64,000 nucleotides of DNA from Odoribacter sp. AF15-53 (GCF_003479425.1 NZ_QUHC01000004.1:186001-250000), one strand, 5' to 3'. Shown: positions 9,773 to 20,030, counted from the stretch's first letter. Notes: generated by a model from the letters alone, not told the origin. Made by a program: numbers and translations.

Positions 9773-9820
9773 AACGGGAGATCTGGAACATCTCCCGTTA
9801 AATAAGGTGCCCGTGAGCAC
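9773..9820 (+). promoter_or_regulatory. Hairpin pair between fecR and susC, cassette 1
   Basis: Four bases after the fecR stop is a perfect 10-bp stem, AACGGGAGAT/ATCTCCCGTT, with loop CTGGAAC. A weak 4-bp hairpin (GTGC/GCAC) follows. No proper U-tract follows, so it is more likely a processing, stability or attenuation element than a full terminator. Confidence 0.6.
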
Positions 9821-9847
9821 ATTGTGAAATTTTAATGATACAAAGTT

Positions 9848-12800
9848 ATGAAAAAATTCAGAACGAATGGGTTTTTTAGGCGAACCCATGAGAAATTTTT
9901 ATTGATGACTAAGTTGACAATGCTGTTTTTGTTAACGACATTTGCCTCGGTTTCGGCCACAGCGCTGGGACAACAGACGACGATTAAACTGGATAATGTC
10001 GATCTGAAAGTTGCTTTTAACGAAATTAAACAGAAAATGGGCTACACTTTCGTGTTTAATGATCAGGTGGTGAAACAGGCGGGTAAGATTTCGGTAAACG
10101 TTACGTCGGCCGACGTGCGACAAATACTGACTAAATGTCTGGAAGGTACGGCTCTCGGTTTTTATATCGAGGATAAGATCGTGGTGATCGTGGCGAAAGC
10201 GGAACAAGCGGCCAGGGATTCGATCAAAAAGCCCGTGACGGTGAAAGGGAAAGTGGTGGATGAGAATAAACAGCCTTTACCGGGTGTGACGGTTTTATTG
10301 AAGGGAACCCGGATGGGAGTAACAACAGGTCTTGAGGGTGATTTTTCGCTGGTGGTAGCCGATACGGCACAGGCCGAGTTCGTGTTTTCATTTATCGGCA
10401 TGGAGTCCCGGACCGTGGCTTACAAGAATATCCCGAAGGGGGAATGGGTGGTCGTGATGAAAGAGGAGGTGATGAAGGTGGATGAGGTGGTCGTGACCGG
10501 TATTTATTCCCGTAAGAAGGAGAGTTTCACGGGATCATCGACAACTTACACGGCCAAGGAGTTAAAAACGATCGGTAACGCGAACGTGTTACAGAGTTTA
10601 AAGACCATGGACCCTTCTTTTTCTATCCAGGAGAATAATCAGTTCGGATCGGACCCGAACCGTTTGCCGGATATTAACGTGCGGGGAAAGACGAGCGTGA
10701 TCGGTTTGACGCAGGAATACGAGACGGATCCGAATCAACCTTTGTTTATTCTTGACGGTTTCGAGACGACACTGGCAACGATCAGTGATTTGAGTATGGA
10801 CCGGGTGGAGAGTATCACGGTGTTGAAAGATGCTGCCGCGACAGCAATTTACGGTTCTAAGGCGGCTAATGGTGTAGTTGTGGTTGAAACGAAAGCCCCG
10901 GCCGCGGGAACTTTACGGTTGAATTATAGCGGGAATCTGAATTTTTCGTTCGCCGATTTGTCGGATTATAACCTGATGAATTCGTCCGAGAAGCTGGAAT
11001 TCGAGCGGTTGGCAGGGTATTACGGTACGCTGGATGCAAACGGGGAGATCGTGGAAGAGGGAAAGCAACAATTGTATTACCAACGTCTGGCAGAAGTGAA
11101 GAGAGGCGTGGATACTTACTGGATGAGCGAGCCGTTGCGTTTCTCCACGTCACACAGTCATAATATTTTTGCCGAGGGTGGTGATGACCGGATGCGTTAC
11201 GGCTTGGGTTTTAGTTATAATAAAACGCAGGGAGTGATGAAGGGGTCGGATCGTGACGTGCTGAATGGTAACGTGCGTTTGATTTATCGTTATAAATCGT
11301 TGGCTTTCACGAATTACTTGAATTTGGATTACACGATGTCTTCTCGTGAGAAGGTCGCTTTTTCGGAGTTTTCGAGGGCGAATCCTTACCACCGGAAATT
11401 GAATGAATACGGGACTCCCGACCAGGTGATGGAAACGTACACGGATATGGATGTGAATTCGTCTTCTTACACGAAAACGGTGAACGTGTACAATCCCTTG
11501 TACGATATGATGTTGAATAGTTCTGATGATAGCCGTTCTTTCGGTTTTAGGAATAATTTCGAGATCGACTGGCGGGTATTGAACGAGTTGAGAGTGAAGG
11601 GACGTTTCAGTATCACGAAGACATCGACTCGGAGCGAGGTGTTTAAATCCCCGAAGGCTTCGGAGTTTGTCGGGGCCGAGTCCACGGTGAAGGGTACGTA
11701 CACGGAAACAAACGGGGAGGGATTGGATTATGATGCCGACTTTAACGTGACTTACGGAAAGTTGTTCAACGAGAAGCACATGGTGAACGCGGTTGGTGGG
11801 GTTCGTTTGGCAACGAATCAGTCAAAGTCTAGTGCTTTCGTGTCAAGAGGTTTTATTGATGACCGCTATTCGAATCCTTCCTTTTCCACGGGTTACCCGG
11901 AAGGGGGTAAACCGAGTTATTCCAACACGGAAAAACGTTCGGCCAGTTATTATTTGAATGCCGGTTACGCGTATGATAACCGCTATTTGTTGGACGCTAA
12001 TTTTCGTTCGGACGGTTCTTCCGTATTCGGATTGTCGCAAAAGTTCTCGACTACCTGGGCTATCGGTTTAGGGTGGAACGTGCATAACGAGGCTTTTTTC
12101 GAGAGCGTGGATTGGCTGGATTTCTTGAAATTGCGTTTTTCTATAGGTAACCCGGGAAACCAGAATTTCGATGCTTATATCTCGATGAACGTGTACGGGT
12201 ACACGACGAGTTATCCGAACCCGTTTGGGTTGAGCGCGGTGATTTCCAGTTGGGGAAATAATAATCTGGAATGGCAGAAGACGATCGACAAGAATTTCGG
12301 TATTGATATGGAGTTTCTGAATCGACGTTTGAAATTGACGGTGGATTATTTTATCAAGAATACCGACCCGTTGCTTGTGTTCGTGCAATTGCCGACATCC
12401 ACGGGAACGAGTACGGCTCCGATGAACTTGGGTAAACAGATGTCCAAGGGTGTCACGGCAGTGTTGAATTTCACGGTGTTGCAAAGAGAAGGGGTGAATT
12501 GGAGTTTTAACGCGAATGCGCGTCATATTACTTACGAGTACAAGAATATCGGTACGGCGTTGGACAAATATAATCAGGATAACCGGAGTTCTAATCTGGT
12601 GCGTTATTACGATGGTGGCAGTCCGTCCGATTTATGGGCTGTTCGCTCTGCCGGAATTGATCCGGGAACGGGACGGGAGATTTTTATCAAGAAAGACGGA
12701 ACGCAGACTTTCGTGCATGACTACGCGGATGAGGTGGTTGTCGGGAACTCGGACCCGAAGGTAGAAGGGGTGATCGGAACGTCGTTTTATTATAAAGGTT

Positions 12801-13213
12801 TTTCGGCTTCCGTGAATTTGCGCTATCGTTTGGGAGGACAGATTTTCTTGTCAACGCTTTATGACAAGGTAGAGAATATCTCGGAAAATGCCTTGAAGTA
12901 CAATCAGGATAAGCGTGCCTTGTACGACCGGTGGCAGAAACCGGGAGACGTGAGCAAGTTTAAGGCCATTTCGCTGAACGAGTCCACGCCGATGTCGTCC
13001 CGTTTCGTGGCGGACGAGAACACGTTGAGCGGGGAATCTATTTCCCTCGGGTACGAGACGCAGGCAAGGTGGTTGCAGTATATAGGAGCTTCGTCCATGA
13101 CGATACGGGGGTACATGAACGATATATTCCGGATTTCCACGGTGAAGAACGAACGGGGATTGGATTATCCTTTTGCCCGCTCGGTGGCTTTTTCTCTTAG
13201 CGTGAGATTTTAA
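9848..13213 (+). CDS. SusC/RagA TonB-dependent transporter with STN domain, cassette 1
   Basis: Outer-membrane importer of 1121 aa working with the SusD lipoprotein. Order of parts: an extended signal peptide (cleavage near residue 41), a secretin/TonB N-terminal STN signalling domain (about 43-115), a carboxypeptidase-regulatory-like beta-sandwich (about 130-195, LPGVTVLLKGT), a DEVVVTG TonB-box-like stretch (212-218), a plug (to about 330) and a 22-strand barrel ending in SLSVRF. The STN domain fits a cell-surface-signalling role with the upstream FecR/sigma pair. It is closely related to the cassette 4 transporter, sharing YSRKKESFTGSS and GSDPNRLPD. The ligand is unknown; the context suggests a peptide or protein fragment. 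Confidence 0.93.
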   Translation: MKKFRTNGFFRRTHEKFLLMTKLTMLFLLTTFASVSATALGQQTTIKLDNVDLKVAFNEIKQKMGYTFVFNDQVVKQAGKISVNVTSADVRQILTKCLEGTALGFYIEDKIVVIVAKAEQAARDSIKKPVTVKGKVVDENKQPLPGVTVLLKGTRMGVTTGLEGDFSLVVADTAQAEFVFSFIGMESRTVAYKNIPKGEWVVVMKEEVMKVDEVVVTGIYSRKKESFTGSSTTYTAKELKTIGNANVLQSLKTMDPSFSIQENNQFGSDPNRLPDINVRGKTSVIGLTQEYETDPNQPLFILDGFETTLATISDLSMDRVESITVLKDAAATAIYGSKAANGVVVVETKAPAAGTLRLNYSGNLNFSFADLSDYNLMNSSEKLEFERLAGYYGTLDANGEIVEEGKQQLYYQRLAEVKRGVDTYWMSEPLRFSTSHSHNIFAEGGDDRMRYGLGFSYNKTQGVMKGSDRDVLNGNVRLIYRYKSLAFTNYLNLDYTMSSREKVAFSEFSRANPYHRKLNEYGTPDQVMETYTDMDVNSSSYTKTVNVYNPLYDMMLNSSDDSRSFGFRNNFEIDWRVLNELRVKGRFSITKTSTRSEVFKSPKASEFVGAESTVKGTYTETNGEGLDYDADFNVTYGKLFNEKHMVNAVGGVRLATNQSKSSAFVSRGFIDDRYSNPSFSTGYPEGGKPSYSNTEKRSASYYLNAGYAYDNRYLLDANFRSDGSSVFGLSQKFSTTWAIGLGWNVHNEAFFESVDWLDFLKLRFSIGNPGNQNFDAYISMNVYGYTTSYPNPFGLSAVISSWGNNNLEWQKTIDKNFGIDMEFLNRRLKLTVDYFIKNTDPLLVFVQLPTSTGTSTAPMNLGKQMSKGVTAVLNFTVLQREGVNWSFNANARHITYEYKNIGTALDKYNQDNRSSNLVRYYDGGSPSDLWAVRSAGIDPGTGREIFIKKDGTQTFVHDYADEVVVGNSDPKVEGVIGTSFYYKGFSASVNLRYRLGGQIFLSTLYDKVENISENALKYNQDKRALYDRWQKPGDVSKFKAISLNESTPMSSRFVADENTLSGESISLGYETQARWLQYIGASSMTIRGYMNDIFRISTVKNERGLDYPFARSVAFSLSVRF

Positions 13214-13233
13214 TGACTTAAAGTAGATAGATT

Positions 13234-14712
13234 ATGAATACAATAAATAAGATAAAATCGGTGTTCGTTACCGGACTGGTGATGTTGCTGGTGTCGTGTA
13301 ACTCGTGGTTGGACGTGGACCCGGAGGACAGAATCATGGAGAACTCTCTGTTCAAGGATAAAGAAGGGTTTATGACCGCGCTGAACGGGGTGTACTCGGA
13401 TATGAACAAGAGTTCTTTATACGGGCGTAATTTGACGGTGGGGATGATCGACGTGATGGCCCAGTATTATAATTGTAATATTTCCGAGCATTCTTTCCTG
13501 ACGTACATGGAGTATTCTTATGACGGAAGTGTTTATAAGGGACAATTTGACGCGATCTGGTCGGGGATGTACACGTTGATAGCCAATTGTAATGCTATTA
13601 TCGAGCATTGCGGGGAGCAGAATCCGGTATTGCCGGACGTGTATTTCAAGATGGTCAAGGGGGAAGCAATCGGGTTGCGGGCGATGATGCATCTGGATTT
13701 GTTGCGTATGTTCGGGCCGATCTGGTCGGAAACGGGGAAAGAGACGGTTTGTATTCCTTATATGACGCGTTCGGATCGGACGGTACAACCCCTGCTGAAG
13801 GCCGATAGCGTGATGATTTATATTATCCGGGATTTGGAAACGGCTTCCAGCTTGTTGTCAACGGTTGATCCGGTGATCACGGAAGGGGCGAAGAATTATG
13901 ATGCCGAGATGGGGTCCAATGATATGAATTATCGTCAATACCGGATGAATTATTTTGCGGTGAATGCTTTGCTGGCGAGAGCTTATTTGTGGAGCGGTAA
14001 CAAGCAGAAAGCCGGGGAGTATGCCCGGACGGTGATTGAGAAAGTGAATAACGAGGCGAATCCCCTGTTCCCGCTGGTGAATGCCGACTACATGGCTGCG
14101 AATGCCGACCGGGTATTTTCGCCGGAAGTGTTATTCTCGCTTTATAATACCTCTCGTTCGGATGCCGTTTACAAGGCTTTGTTTATCCCGACGTTGGCGA
14201 CCACGAGATTGCTGACCATGGCGGGTGATCTGTCAACGGGACGCGTGGCTAACACGTATGATGATAAAAACGATTATCGCTACCGGATGTGGGAACAAAC
14301 CGTGCAAAATAACCAGACGGTGACGTATTTTACCAAGTTTATCGACGAAACGGTGACCGGGGCGGAGGCTTATCGCTACATGATGCCTTTGATTCGTGTG
14401 AGCGAATTGTACCTGATCGCCGCGGAGTGCGAGACCGAGGTACAGGGTGCGTTGGAGAAGTATTTCAACCCGCTTCGTTTCAGCCGGAATTGCGTGAACC
14501 AGAACGCAACCTCGGAGGAAGAGTTAAAGACGTTGATCCGGGCGGAGTACGTGCGGGAGTTTATCGGGGAGGGACAGTTGTTCTTCTATTACAAGCGTAA
14601 CGGGTTGCAGCATATCCCGGATGGCGGAACCGAGAATAGCGTGAAGAATATCAGTTTGGATAGCTATGTATTTCCTTTGCCCGATAGCGAGACGAGTCAA
14701 CGGGCGGAGTAA
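13234..14712 (+). CDS. SusD/RagB-family lipoprotein, cassette 1
   Basis: Surface lipoprotein of 492 aa that caps the SusC barrel and captures ligand. The signal peptide ends in MLLVSC (lipidated Cys22), followed by NSWLDVDPEDR, the typical SusD start. Helical TPR-like repeats dominate (LRAMMHLDLLRMFGP, YFAVNALLARAYLWSG). The C-terminal signature VREFIGEGQLFFYYKR and a final YVFPLPDSE match the family. It begins 20 bp after susC, so the two are surely cotranscribed. Confidence 0.93.
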   Translation: MNTINKIKSVFVTGLVMLLVSCNSWLDVDPEDRIMENSLFKDKEGFMTALNGVYSDMNKSSLYGRNLTVGMIDVMAQYYNCNISEHSFLTYMEYSYDGSVYKGQFDAIWSGMYTLIANCNAIIEHCGEQNPVLPDVYFKMVKGEAIGLRAMMHLDLLRMFGPIWSETGKETVCIPYMTRSDRTVQPLLKADSVMIYIIRDLETASSLLSTVDPVITEGAKNYDAEMGSNDMNYRQYRMNYFAVNALLARAYLWSGNKQKAGEYARTVIEKVNNEANPLFPLVNADYMAANADRVFSPEVLFSLYNTSRSDAVYKALFIPTLATTRLLTMAGDLSTGRVANTYDDKNDYRYRMWEQTVQNNQTVTYFTKFIDETVTGAEAYRYMMPLIRVSELYLIAAECETEVQGALEKYFNPLRFSRNCVNQNATSEEELKTLIRAEYVREFIGEGQLFFYYKRNGLQHIPDGGTENSVKNISLDSYVFPLPDSETSQRAE

Positions 14713-14746
14713 CGGATGATAGGTCTTACTTTAATAAAATATAGAT

Positions 14747-15607
14747 ATGAAAAGAATATTATATATGTTGGCTTTCGTATGGATGGGTATCGGTATGATA
14801 AGCTGCGAGAAGGATCTGATGGATTATGAGGGGGAAGAAGGCGTGTATTTTTACGTGCAATGGGGTGCCGCTTGGGGAGATACTACCGTGTGGGCGAACC
14901 AGTCGTATACGCCGGTTGAATTCGTGAATGTTGCCGGGAACACGCATGAGGTGAAAGTGCGGATCATGGCAACCGGAAGGGTGAAGGATTACGATCGTAC
15001 TTTCCGCCTGACAGTTGACAAGGACACGACTACTGCTGTCGAAGGGCTTAATTACGAGACTTTCCCGGAAGAACAGGTGTTGAAGGCCGGAACGACTTAC
15101 ACGGACGTGACGATTGAAGTGAAAAGGAATGAAAATATACAGGAAGAGGAGCGAGTGTTGGGATTGAGGTTGTTGCCCACGAGTGATTTGTCTATTGCTA
15201 TCCCGGAATGGAAGAAGATTTCGGGCATGTGGTCGAGCGAGGGGCAACAGGTGTTTGATGCTTCCGTGCATAAAATCATCATGAGTGATTTTATCGTGAA
15301 ACCGAAACAGTGGATCGGGGGTGTCTATGACCAGCCGGGAGATACGGAAAGCGGCCGTTGGGGCGTGTTCACGGTGAAAAAGTACCGGTTGATCTGTGAC
15401 CAGTTTAATCTGACGTACGAGGATTTCCAATCGGAAGCAACCATGCCGGGTGCTAAACAGGCCGTGATTCAGGAACACATGGCGAAGTACTTGCAGGAGC
15501 TGTATGATAACAAAACCCCGGTGTTGGAGGATGACGGGCGGTTGATGTGGTTTATGGGAGTTTCTTGGACTTCCGTGGTGGGTGTGCCTTGGGTACCGGA
15601 ACAATAG
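14747..15607 (+). CDS. DUF4843 surface lipoprotein, cassette 1
   Basis: Lipoprotein of 286 aa (signal ending ISCEKD) with an N-terminal beta-sandwich carrying the GVYFYVQW and NVAGNTHEVKVRIMATGRVKDYDRTF patterns seen in DUF4843 proteins encoded beside SusCD pairs. The acidic residues right after the lipidated Cys (EKD) resemble the lipoprotein export signal that sends Bacteroidota lipoproteins to the cell surface. It may be a SusE/SusF-like ligand-binding component. Equivalents occur at the same position in cassettes 3 and 4, with low overall identity. Confidence 0.75.
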   Translation: MKRILYMLAFVWMGIGMISCEKDLMDYEGEEGVYFYVQWGAAWGDTTVWANQSYTPVEFVNVAGNTHEVKVRIMATGRVKDYDRTFRLTVDKDTTTAVEGLNYETFPEEQVLKAGTTYTDVTIEVKRNENIQEEERVLGLRLLPTSDLSIAIPEWKKISGMWSSEGQQVFDASVHKIIMSDFIVKPKQWIGGVYDQPGDTESGRWGVFTVKKYRLICDQFNLTYEDFQSEATMPGAKQAVIQEHMAKYLQELYDNKTPVLEDDGRLMWFMGVSWTSVVGVPWVPEQ

Positions 15608-15630
15608 TTGAACGTATAAATCTGTATATT

Positions 15631-17172
15631 ATGAAACGAAATATAATATTGTTTGTAGTTATCGCGTTGACTTGTGGGATCGTGGCCTGTTATGATGACA
15701 AGGGATCATACGATTACCACGAGGTGAACGAGGTCGAAGTGGATGAACTGGGAGACGGTTACAGCATGATCTTCAAGAAAGATACCTTGAAGATAACCCC
15801 CAAGTTGAATTTTTCAATGGATAGTTTGAATCCGGATCGTTACGAGTACGAGTGGAAAGCGGTTCCCGGATTGTCAAACGAGAATCCGGGGGGGATTATC
15901 GGTACCTCTCGGAACTTGAATTATTTTATAGAGCTTTATCCCGGATCGTATTCGATTTATTTGAAGGTGCGGGATAAACAGACCGGATTGCTGTGGATGA
16001 ACTACACTTCCCTCACCGTGCGGACGGAAGTGTCGAGAGGATTCCTGTTGGTGGGCGAGGATGAAGAGGGATACGTGGATGTTGATATGATTTCTATGCC
16101 CGGGGATACGATCGTGTTGAAGAGCTTGTTGGCCAACAACGGGTTGCCGCCGATGAAGGGGGCGAGGGGAATATTGTACACGGGAGCTTATACTGCTAGC
16201 ATGGACCCGTACGTGAAGTTGTGGGTGATGAGTGAGGAACGTTCTTATTACGTGAACACGACCACTTTTGAAGGTGATCCGTTGAACACGTTCGAGCGGA
16301 TGGTGTACAGTTCATTCGATATGCCGGAAGAGATGAATCCGGTGCATTTTGTAGCGAAATCAAGAGCCGGGGCGATGTCTACTAACCGGATGGTGGTTTG
16401 TGATAACGGTTACGTGTTCATGGCCTCTCTTTATAGCGGGGATTTTTACGCGAACCCGATGAACCGGGCTTCCAAAACGCAGGATGTTTTGTTCAAAGCC
16501 TACCCCTATATCTTCTCGGCTCCGGGATACGTGTACGGGGCGGTGCTTTACGATACGGATGATAACCGTTTCTTGCGGTTCGGGACGTTTGATACCTATT
16601 CTCGTGAATTGTCGGATGCCGCGGGTGATGTGTTCCCGTGGATACAGCCCGAAGGACGCATGTTGTGGTATGCCGAGAACACGATGGACACGGAAGGCGG
16701 TAGTTCTAACGGAAACTCGTTTGCCTTGATGAAAGACACGGAGACGGGACAGTTCCACATTTATAAGTTCTATGCTTATAGTAGTGCATTGAAAAGAGGG
16801 TATTACGAGATCAAATCATCATTGGCTACCGATTTAGCCCGTGCGGAATTGTTCGCATTCTCTTCGAAACGTACGTTGTTCATGTATGCCGTGGGTAGTA
16901 AACTGTATGCTTACGACTATAACAAGGGATACGAGAAATTGTATTCAATGGATATGGGGGACGAGATTACCATGTTGAAGTTTGATCTTCAGGCGGATGG
17001 AACGTATAATGATTTATACGTGGCCACCTACAACAGTGCCACGGGTGGAACTTTGCAGAAATACACGCTGGGAACCGACCAGAATACGTTCGAGTTGAAG
17101 CCGGACGAGAGATGTTGCTGGACGGGGTTGGTGAAAGTGAAGGATATGGATTGGAGAAATAGCACGAAGTAA
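15631..17172 (+). CDS. PKD-like surface lipoprotein, cassette 1
   Basis: Lipoprotein of 513 aa. ATG 15631 is chosen because it gives a clean signal peptide ending in IVACYDDKGSYDY. An upstream extension into the previous gene is not credible. The N-terminal ~120 residues contain an Ig/PKD-like domain (YEYEWKAVPG, SIYLKVRDKQTGL). The rest looks like a beta-propeller-type fold with repeated aromatic blades, typical of the 'PKD-like family' linked to SusCD genes. The CYDDK start suggests surface exposure. Role: probably ligand recognition. Paralogues lie at 44104 and 55605. Confidence 0.75.
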   Translation: MKRNIILFVVIALTCGIVACYDDKGSYDYHEVNEVEVDELGDGYSMIFKKDTLKITPKLNFSMDSLNPDRYEYEWKAVPGLSNENPGGIIGTSRNLNYFIELYPGSYSIYLKVRDKQTGLLWMNYTSLTVRTEVSRGFLLVGEDEEGYVDVDMISMPGDTIVLKSLLANNGLPPMKGARGILYTGAYTASMDPYVKLWVMSEERSYYVNTTTFEGDPLNTFERMVYSSFDMPEEMNPVHFVAKSRAGAMSTNRMVVCDNGYVFMASLYSGDFYANPMNRASKTQDVLFKAYPYIFSAPGYVYGAVLYDTDDNRFLRFGTFDTYSRELSDAAGDVFPWIQPEGRMLWYAENTMDTEGGSSNGNSFALMKDTETGQFHIYKFYAYSSALKRGYYEIKSSLATDLARAELFAFSSKRTLFMYAVGSKLYAYDYNKGYEKLYSMDMGDEITMLKFDLQADGTYNDLYVATYNSATGGTLQKYTLGTDQNTFELKPDERCCWTGLVKVKDMDWRNSTK

Positions 17173-17176
17173 TTTT

Positions 17177-19366
17177 ATGAAGAAACAGATAATTGTATTA
17201 TGGATGATAGCGGTTATATTGCCGCTATCATCTTTTGCCCAAGGGGTTGATTTTAGGGATTTGACGATGCAGGAAGCGTTGGATGCAGCCGCGAAAGAGA
17301 AGAAACTGGTATTCGTTGATTTCTACACGACGTGGTGCGGGCCTTGCAAGAAGATGTCGGCGGAGGTTTTCACGCGGGCACAGGTCGGGGAGTTTTTTAA
17401 CAAGGCGTTCGTGAACCTGAAACTGGATGCGGAGAAGGGCGAGGGGAAAATTGCGGCTCGGAAATATAACGTCAGCGCTTACCCGACTTTCGTGGTGCTG
17501 AACCCGGAAGGGACGGAAGTGTATCGTACCGTGGGAGCGATGGAGGCAGATGCGTTTGTCGAGAAAGTGCGTAAAGGTATTGATCCGAAGTGGTCTCCCG
17601 ATGGATTAACCCGCCGATACGGGAAGGGAGAACGGACTCCCGAGCTGGTGAACGATTATGCCATGTTGATGATGGAGCAGAAGAAATACGAGGAGGGTGA
17701 ACGGGTGATAACCGAGTATTTCGGGAAGTTGTCGGACAAGAGAAGAGTGAAGCCGGAGAATTTCTTCTTGTATTCTCGCTACGCCTTGAACGCCGCGGAT
17801 CCGAAGGCGGATTATATGTTCGCTAATAAAGAGCGTTTCGTGAAATTGAATGGGCGGGAGAATGTAGAGAAGTTGTTGTATAACTGGTTGAGACAGCAAG
17901 TGATGCCTTTTATCTCGGTTCGGATGATTTCGGACACGTTGGTTAACGAAAAGAAGTGGCAACAATTGAAAGAGAAGATACAACGTGCGGACTTGGCAAA
18001 CGGGGAAAATTTGATGAATCTGGAAGAGATTGCCGAGGTGCGGTTGAAAGGGAATCTGAAAGAGTACTTGGAAGTTTGTCGGGAGAAGTTCCCGCGACTG
18101 GAATCCCGGGATCGGTTTTCTATACTTATTGACTTCGGGGCTTTGAAGGATCAAGATGGGGAGGTGCGACAAATCGCGGTGGATTTGTTGAAGGCGAACT
18201 TGGATGTGGTAGACGGGTTGAGCCAGCGGGTGTTGTACATGACGATGCTGGATCTGGAAGGGAAGAAGGAATTCCGTTTGCGTGCCGCAATTGACGGGGT
18301 GGAAAAAGGGAAAGTGATGATGTCTTATTATTTTAAAGGAAAATTCGTGCAAGAGGAGTACGAGTTTGACAATCATATGCTGGATATCAGTATTGCCGGG
18401 AAAGATACTTTATCCGCGGGAATAAGATTCCTGTGCGATGAATTGGCTACCCCAACGGCCCGGGGGAATAATCAATATCCTCATTTCAGTATTATGATCG
18501 TGCCGGGAGAATTTGCCGTGTTGAAATTAAATCTGGAAAAAGGAAAGGTTCCCGTGGTAAAATGGGATAGAGGAGGCCCTGTTTCTCACGATTTTATTCG
18601 CTTGAATTATGATTTATTGACCCCGGAAGAGAAGGCTTATAACCAGTTGATGGTTGATAACGTGATTCAAGGGGGAGATATCCGGGATTATCCTGCTGAA
18701 TTCCAGGCATCGTGGGAAGCGAACAAGCGTAAGATTATGGAATTCGTGCGGAATAACACGAATAGTTATGTTTCTGCCGTGGAGTTGGCCGAGCATTATA
18801 TCTGGTTTGACGAGAATGAAACGGAGAACATTTATAACCGTTTCCCGTCAAGTGTTCAGAATACCCCGTACGGGCAATTGCTGAAACGACGTTTGGATAA
18901 TGGTCGGGAGTTCAGAACGGGAAAACCGGCAAAACACTTTGTCAAGAAGGATATGAACGGGAAGACGGTGTCCCTCGACGGGTTGAAAGGGAAATACGTG
19001 TTGCTGGATTTTTGGGGGAGCTGGTGCGGCCCTTGTCGGGAATCACATCCTCACTTGAAAGAATTGTACAAGAAATATAAGAACCGGGTGGCTTTTATTA
19101 ACGTGGCCCAGGAGAACGTGCGAGATATCGCGGAAGCCCGGAAATTGTGGAAGACTGCCGTGAAGGAGGACGGGATGACTTGGACCCAGATTCTTAATAA
19201 CGAGGGACGGGAGGAGTGTGATATGATTCGTTTGTTTGGAATCTCTTCTTTCCCGACCAAGGTGTTGATTGATCCGGATGGCGTTGTGGTTGCCCGGATG
19301 ATCGGGGCGATGGTGGATGCCGGGGAGGTGTTGGAAAAAGCGTTATCATCCCAGTCTGTTAATTGA
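17177..19366 (+). CDS. Exported protein with two thioredoxin domains, cassette 1
   Basis: A 729-aa exported protein (signal ending SSFAQG, no lipobox) with a thioredoxin domain at each end. The N-terminal domain (about 28-135) has the active site WCGPC (Cys54/Cys57) and resembles DUF255/thioredoxin_7 disulfide reductases. The C-terminal domain (about 585-729) is TlpA/ResA-like with WCGPC (Cys617/Cys620). The ~400-residue middle is helical in the first half and beta-rich later, with a DUF4369-like stretch near KGKVMMSYYFKGKFVQEEYEF. It starts 4 bp after the PKD-like gene, so it is the last gene of the operon and is followed by a terminator. Likely role: periplasmic thiol-disulfide exchange on the imported substrate or on the transporter. 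Confidence 0.85.
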   Translation: MKKQIIVLWMIAVILPLSSFAQGVDFRDLTMQEALDAAAKEKKLVFVDFYTTWCGPCKKMSAEVFTRAQVGEFFNKAFVNLKLDAEKGEGKIAARKYNVSAYPTFVVLNPEGTEVYRTVGAMEADAFVEKVRKGIDPKWSPDGLTRRYGKGERTPELVNDYAMLMMEQKKYEEGERVITEYFGKLSDKRRVKPENFFLYSRYALNAADPKADYMFANKERFVKLNGRENVEKLLYNWLRQQVMPFISVRMISDTLVNEKKWQQLKEKIQRADLANGENLMNLEEIAEVRLKGNLKEYLEVCREKFPRLESRDRFSILIDFGALKDQDGEVRQIAVDLLKANLDVVDGLSQRVLYMTMLDLEGKKEFRLRAAIDGVEKGKVMMSYYFKGKFVQEEYEFDNHMLDISIAGKDTLSAGIRFLCDELATPTARGNNQYPHFSIMIVPGEFAVLKLNLEKGKVPVVKWDRGGPVSHDFIRLNYDLLTPEEKAYNQLMVDNVIQGGDIRDYPAEFQASWEANKRKIMEFVRNNTNSYVSAVELAEHYIWFDENETENIYNRFPSSVQNTPYGQLLKRRLDNGREFRTGKPAKHFVKKDMNGKTVSLDGLKGKYVLLDFWGSWCGPCRESHPHLKELYKKYKNRVAFINVAQENVRDIAEARKLWKTAVKEDGMTWTQILNNEGREECDMIRLFGISSFPTKVLIDPDGVVVARMIGAMVDAGEVLEKALSSQSVN

Positions 19367-19418
19367 CGGGAGACGCGGGTTTATTGGGACTCTCACGGGT
19401 TGAAAATTGACCGATAGT

Positions 19419-19451
19419 AGGCTGTTTGGTATCATGCCAAACAGCCTTTTT
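19419..19451 (+). terminator. Intrinsic terminator of cassette 1
   Basis: Perfect 11-bp stem AGGCTGTTTGG/CCAAACAGCCT, loop TATCATG, then TTTTT, 53 bp after the last stop codon. Confidence 0.92.
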
Positions 19452-19484
19452 GGTTGGTAAGTGCATGATTATTAAAAAAATCAT

Positions 19485-19492
19485 TATCTTTG
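19485..19492 (+). promoter_or_regulatory. -7 box of the stand-alone tlpA-like gene
   Basis: TATCTTTG matches TAnnTTTG 25 bp before the start codon. No good -33 TTTG is seen at the right distance. Confidence 0.55.
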
Positions 19493-19517
19493 TCTTAAAC
19501 CAATTAAAGAAAAGGGT

Positions 19518-20030
19518 ATGAAAAGGGTATTATTACTTGCAGTTTATTTGTTGGCTTTGGGGTGTTTGACAGAGGGGAAGGCACAGGCAAAAGAGACGTT
19601 GGTGAAGGTCGGGGATGATGTTCCCGAATTCGTGGTAGAGATGTTCGACGGGAAGAAAATCGATATTAAAGATTTGAAGGGAAAAGTTGTTTTAATTAAT
19701 TTCTGGGCGACGTGGTGTCCCCCGTGTCAGGAGGAATTGAAACGGGTTCAGAAGGAAATTATCGACCATTTCAAGGGGAAAGATTTTGTATTTCTAGCTG
19801 TATCCCGGGAGGAAACACGGGAACAGGTGGCGAAGTTCCGGGAACGAAACGGTTACACATTCCCGATGGGACTAGATCCGGATCGTAAGATTTATTCGAA
19901 GTTTGCCACGGCAACTATCCCAAGAAACTTTGTCATTGACAAGAAAGGAAAGATTGTCGCTATCGAGATCGGCTACACGAAGGAGTCCTTTGCCGAACTG
20001 ATCCAGAAGATCGAGAAATTGCTGAAATAA
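19518..20030 (+). CDS. TlpA/ResA-like thiol-disulfide oxidoreductase
   Basis: A small exported thioredoxin-fold protein of 170 aa. The signal region ends near LALGCLTEG, which could be a weak lipobox or a cleavable signal. The AhpC/TSA-type redoxin core (about 30-170) has WCPPC (Cys67/Cys70) and the cis-Pro loop ATIPRNFV. The CPPC active site resembles cytochrome c maturation reductases such as ResA. It has its own promoter and sits between two SusCD cassettes without being joined to either, so it may be a general periplasmic reductant for both. Confidence 0.88.
   Translation: MKRVLLLAVYLLALGCLTEGKAQAKETLVKVGDDVPEFVVEMFDGKKIDIKDLKGKVVLINFWATWCPPCQEELKRVQKEIIDHFKGKDFVFLAVSREETREQVAKFRERNGYTFPMGLDPDRKIYSKFATATIPRNFVIDKKGKIVAIEIGYTKESFAELIQKIEKLLK

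Noticed and set aside
14759..15604. 281-codon frame opposite the DUF4843 gene
   Set aside because: Antisense to a lipoprotein gene with a clear signal peptide; His/Arg-rich composition typical of shadow frames.
15547..15630. Upstream start for the cassette 1 PKD-like protein
   Set aside because: It overlaps the preceding gene and places the signal peptide internally; ATG 15631 gives a proper lipoprotein signal.
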